From Wenxinia saemankumensis (GTDB taxonomy: Bacteria > Pseudomonadota > Alphaproteobacteria > Rhodobacterales > Rhodobacteraceae), in contig NZ_FQYO01000001.1 in the NCBI RefSeq assembly GCF_900141735.1, positions 124,001-188,000 of the forward strand: 64,000 nucleotides of DNA. Direction: 5' to 3'. Of the stretch, positions 63,223-64,000 are shown piece after piece. Position numbers and translations under genes: made by a program. Position 1 is the stretch's first letter, and the number at the start of each line of letters is the position of its first letter. The notes under the pieces were generated by a model that was given only the letters and a program-made list of their open reading frames with translations, did not search any database and had not been told where the DNA came from.

Positions 63223-63528
63223 TCAGCGGCCCGCGTTGCCCGTGGCCACGCGTTCCTTGGTCAGGTGCGAGGGGCGGAAGGTCAGGACCCGCCGGGGCGA
63301 GATCGGCACCTCTTCCCCGGTCTTGGGGTTGCGGCCGACCCGAGCCGACTTCTCGCGCGTCGAGAAGGTGCCGAAGGACGAGATCTTCACCTGCTCCCCC
63401 TGCACGAGGGCGTCCGAGATGTGCTGCAGGACGGCCTCGACCAGTTCCGCGCTCTCGTTCCGCGACAGACCCACCTCGGCGTGAACGGCCTCGGCGAGGT
63501 CCATGCGGGTCAACGTGCTATCGGCCAT
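63223..63528 (-). CDS. ihfA: Integration host factor subunit alpha
   Basis: A 101-residue HU/IHF-family DNA-bending protein. The body reads [20 protein letters not shown] and [20 protein letters not shown], with the proline-tipped beta arm in [12 protein letters not shown]. The linkage with fabH upstream and merR downstream and the N-terminal [15 protein letters not shown] identify the alpha subunit; with IhfB it bends DNA in replication, recombination and transcription. The gap to fabH (63529-63627, 99 bp) likely holds its promoter. Confidence 0.95.
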   Translation of the reverse strand: MADSTLTRMDLAEAVHAEVGLSRNESAELVEAVLQHISDALVQGEQVKISSFGTFSTREKSARVGRNPKTGEEVPISPRRVLTFRPSHLTKERVATGNAGR

Positions 63529-63627
63529 ACTGGTCCCCGGATGATCCGGGGTCGAACGCTAGGGGAGGTCACGGTTTCGTGTCAATGAGGACCGGGCGGC
63601 AAGGGGCCGGAATGACCGGATTTTCGC

Positions 63628-64000
63628 CTACCAGCGCAGGACAACCGATCCCCAGGCGAGGCCGCCGCCGATCGCCTCGGTCACGACGAGGTCGCCGCGC
63701 TTCACCTGGCCGCGCTGCACCCCGACCGACAGGGCGAGCGGGATCGACGCCGCCGAGGTGTTGCCGTGATCCTGCACCGTCACGACGACCCGGTCCATCG
63801 GCACGTTCATCGCCCGCGCCGTGGCGGTGATGATCCGCAGGTTCGCCTGGTGCGGCACGATCCAGTCGACATCGTCCCCCGTCAGGCCGACCTTGCCGAG
63901 CGCGGCATGGGCCGTCGCGGCAAGCTTCTCGACCGCGTGCCGGAACACCTCGCGCCCCTCCATCCGCAGCACGCCGGTGCTGCCGGTCGATACGCCCCCG
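63628..64000 (-). CDS. fabH: Beta-ketoacyl-ACP synthase III FabH, C-terminal part (partial)
   Basis: The last about 124 residues of FabH, running off the right edge. FabH condenses acetyl-CoA with malonyl-ACP to start fatty acid synthesis. The catalytic His is in VPHQANLRI and the catalytic Asn in GNTSAASIPLAL, both normal. The C-terminus GGGLAWGSVVLRW is typical. The catalytic Cys and true start are outside the window; an internal GTG at 63972 is not the real start. Confidence 0.95.
   Translation of the reverse strand, partial: GGVSTGSTGVLRMEGREVFRHAVEKLAATAHAALGKVGLTGDDVDWIVPHQANLRIITATARAMNVPMDRVVVTVQDHGNTSAASIPLALSVGVQRGQVKRGDLVVTEAIGGGLAWGSVVLRW

Overview
The window is chromosomal DNA of a very GC-rich alphaproteobacterium, most likely Rhodobacteraceae (Rhodobacterales). 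Evidence seen in the sequence: alphaproteobacterial LexA boxes (GTTC-N7-GTTC and GAAC-N7-GAAC), a Usg-family gene, a DUF6614 gene, an rpsI with a long N-terminal extension, a fabH-ihfA-merR order and an RTX protein fused to a Hint domain. The genus cannot be fixed from the sequence alone. About 60 protein genes and two tRNAs are densely packed; many operon neighbours overlap by ATGA or GTGA, and three convergent pairs share a single CTAG as both stop codons. The window opens inside ligA and closes inside fabH.

Layout. 1-6150: end of ligA, recG, a 40-residue SOS-type membrane protein, a NifU/IscU-like scaffold, hisI, gluQ, two small membrane proteins and a LysR regulator. 6231-16554: a 30-bp tandem repeat at the end of trmFO, then DUF6614, gyrA, usg, an arginine-to-proline operon (arginase, ornithine cyclodeaminase, a methionine aminopeptidase), dsbB, a YqaA-type membrane protein and a zinc metallopeptidase. 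16656-19813: tRNA-Leu(CAA), a gene-free stretch and a 792-residue RTX-Hint protein. 20160-28057: a nucleotidyltransferase, DUF2254, a SYLF lipoprotein, an orphan iron-binding protein, an enoyl-CoA hydratase, a thioesterase, a 2'-5' RNA ligase-like protein, rplM-rpsI and a flavodoxin reductase-like enzyme. 28111-28308: a cluster of palindromic repeats. 28357-32105: a two-gene heterodimeric ABC exporter.

32453-47736 is the most coherent accessory region: a peptidoglycan (muropeptide/amino-sugar) recycling locus. One operon carries a sugar ABC importer, NanE, a BadF-type amino-sugar kinase and MurQ. Facing it is an operon with a Dpp-like peptide-binding protein, two permeases and a GntR/HutC regulator. 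Diverging from that operon are the two matching ATPases, a cytoplasmic-looking serine hydrolase and AnmK. Both control regions carry the same direct repeat, TTGGT-N6-TTGGT (32386-32401, and inverted at 43504-43519), a good candidate operator for the GntR protein. Together AnmK, MurQ, NanE and the kinase would turn imported anhydro-muropeptide sugars into GlcNAc-6-phosphate.

47733-56759 holds modABC, an FdhF/YdeP-type molybdopterin oxidoreductase and cyoABCD, all on the minus strand, with the oxidoreductase placed directly behind cyoD. 56891-61472 has an aldo/keto reductase and a tightly coupled thioredoxin-like / HAD phosphatase / GH3 glycosidase operon. 61600-64000 has tRNA-Pro(GGG), a MerR regulator with a very long acidic tail, ihfA and the end of fabH.
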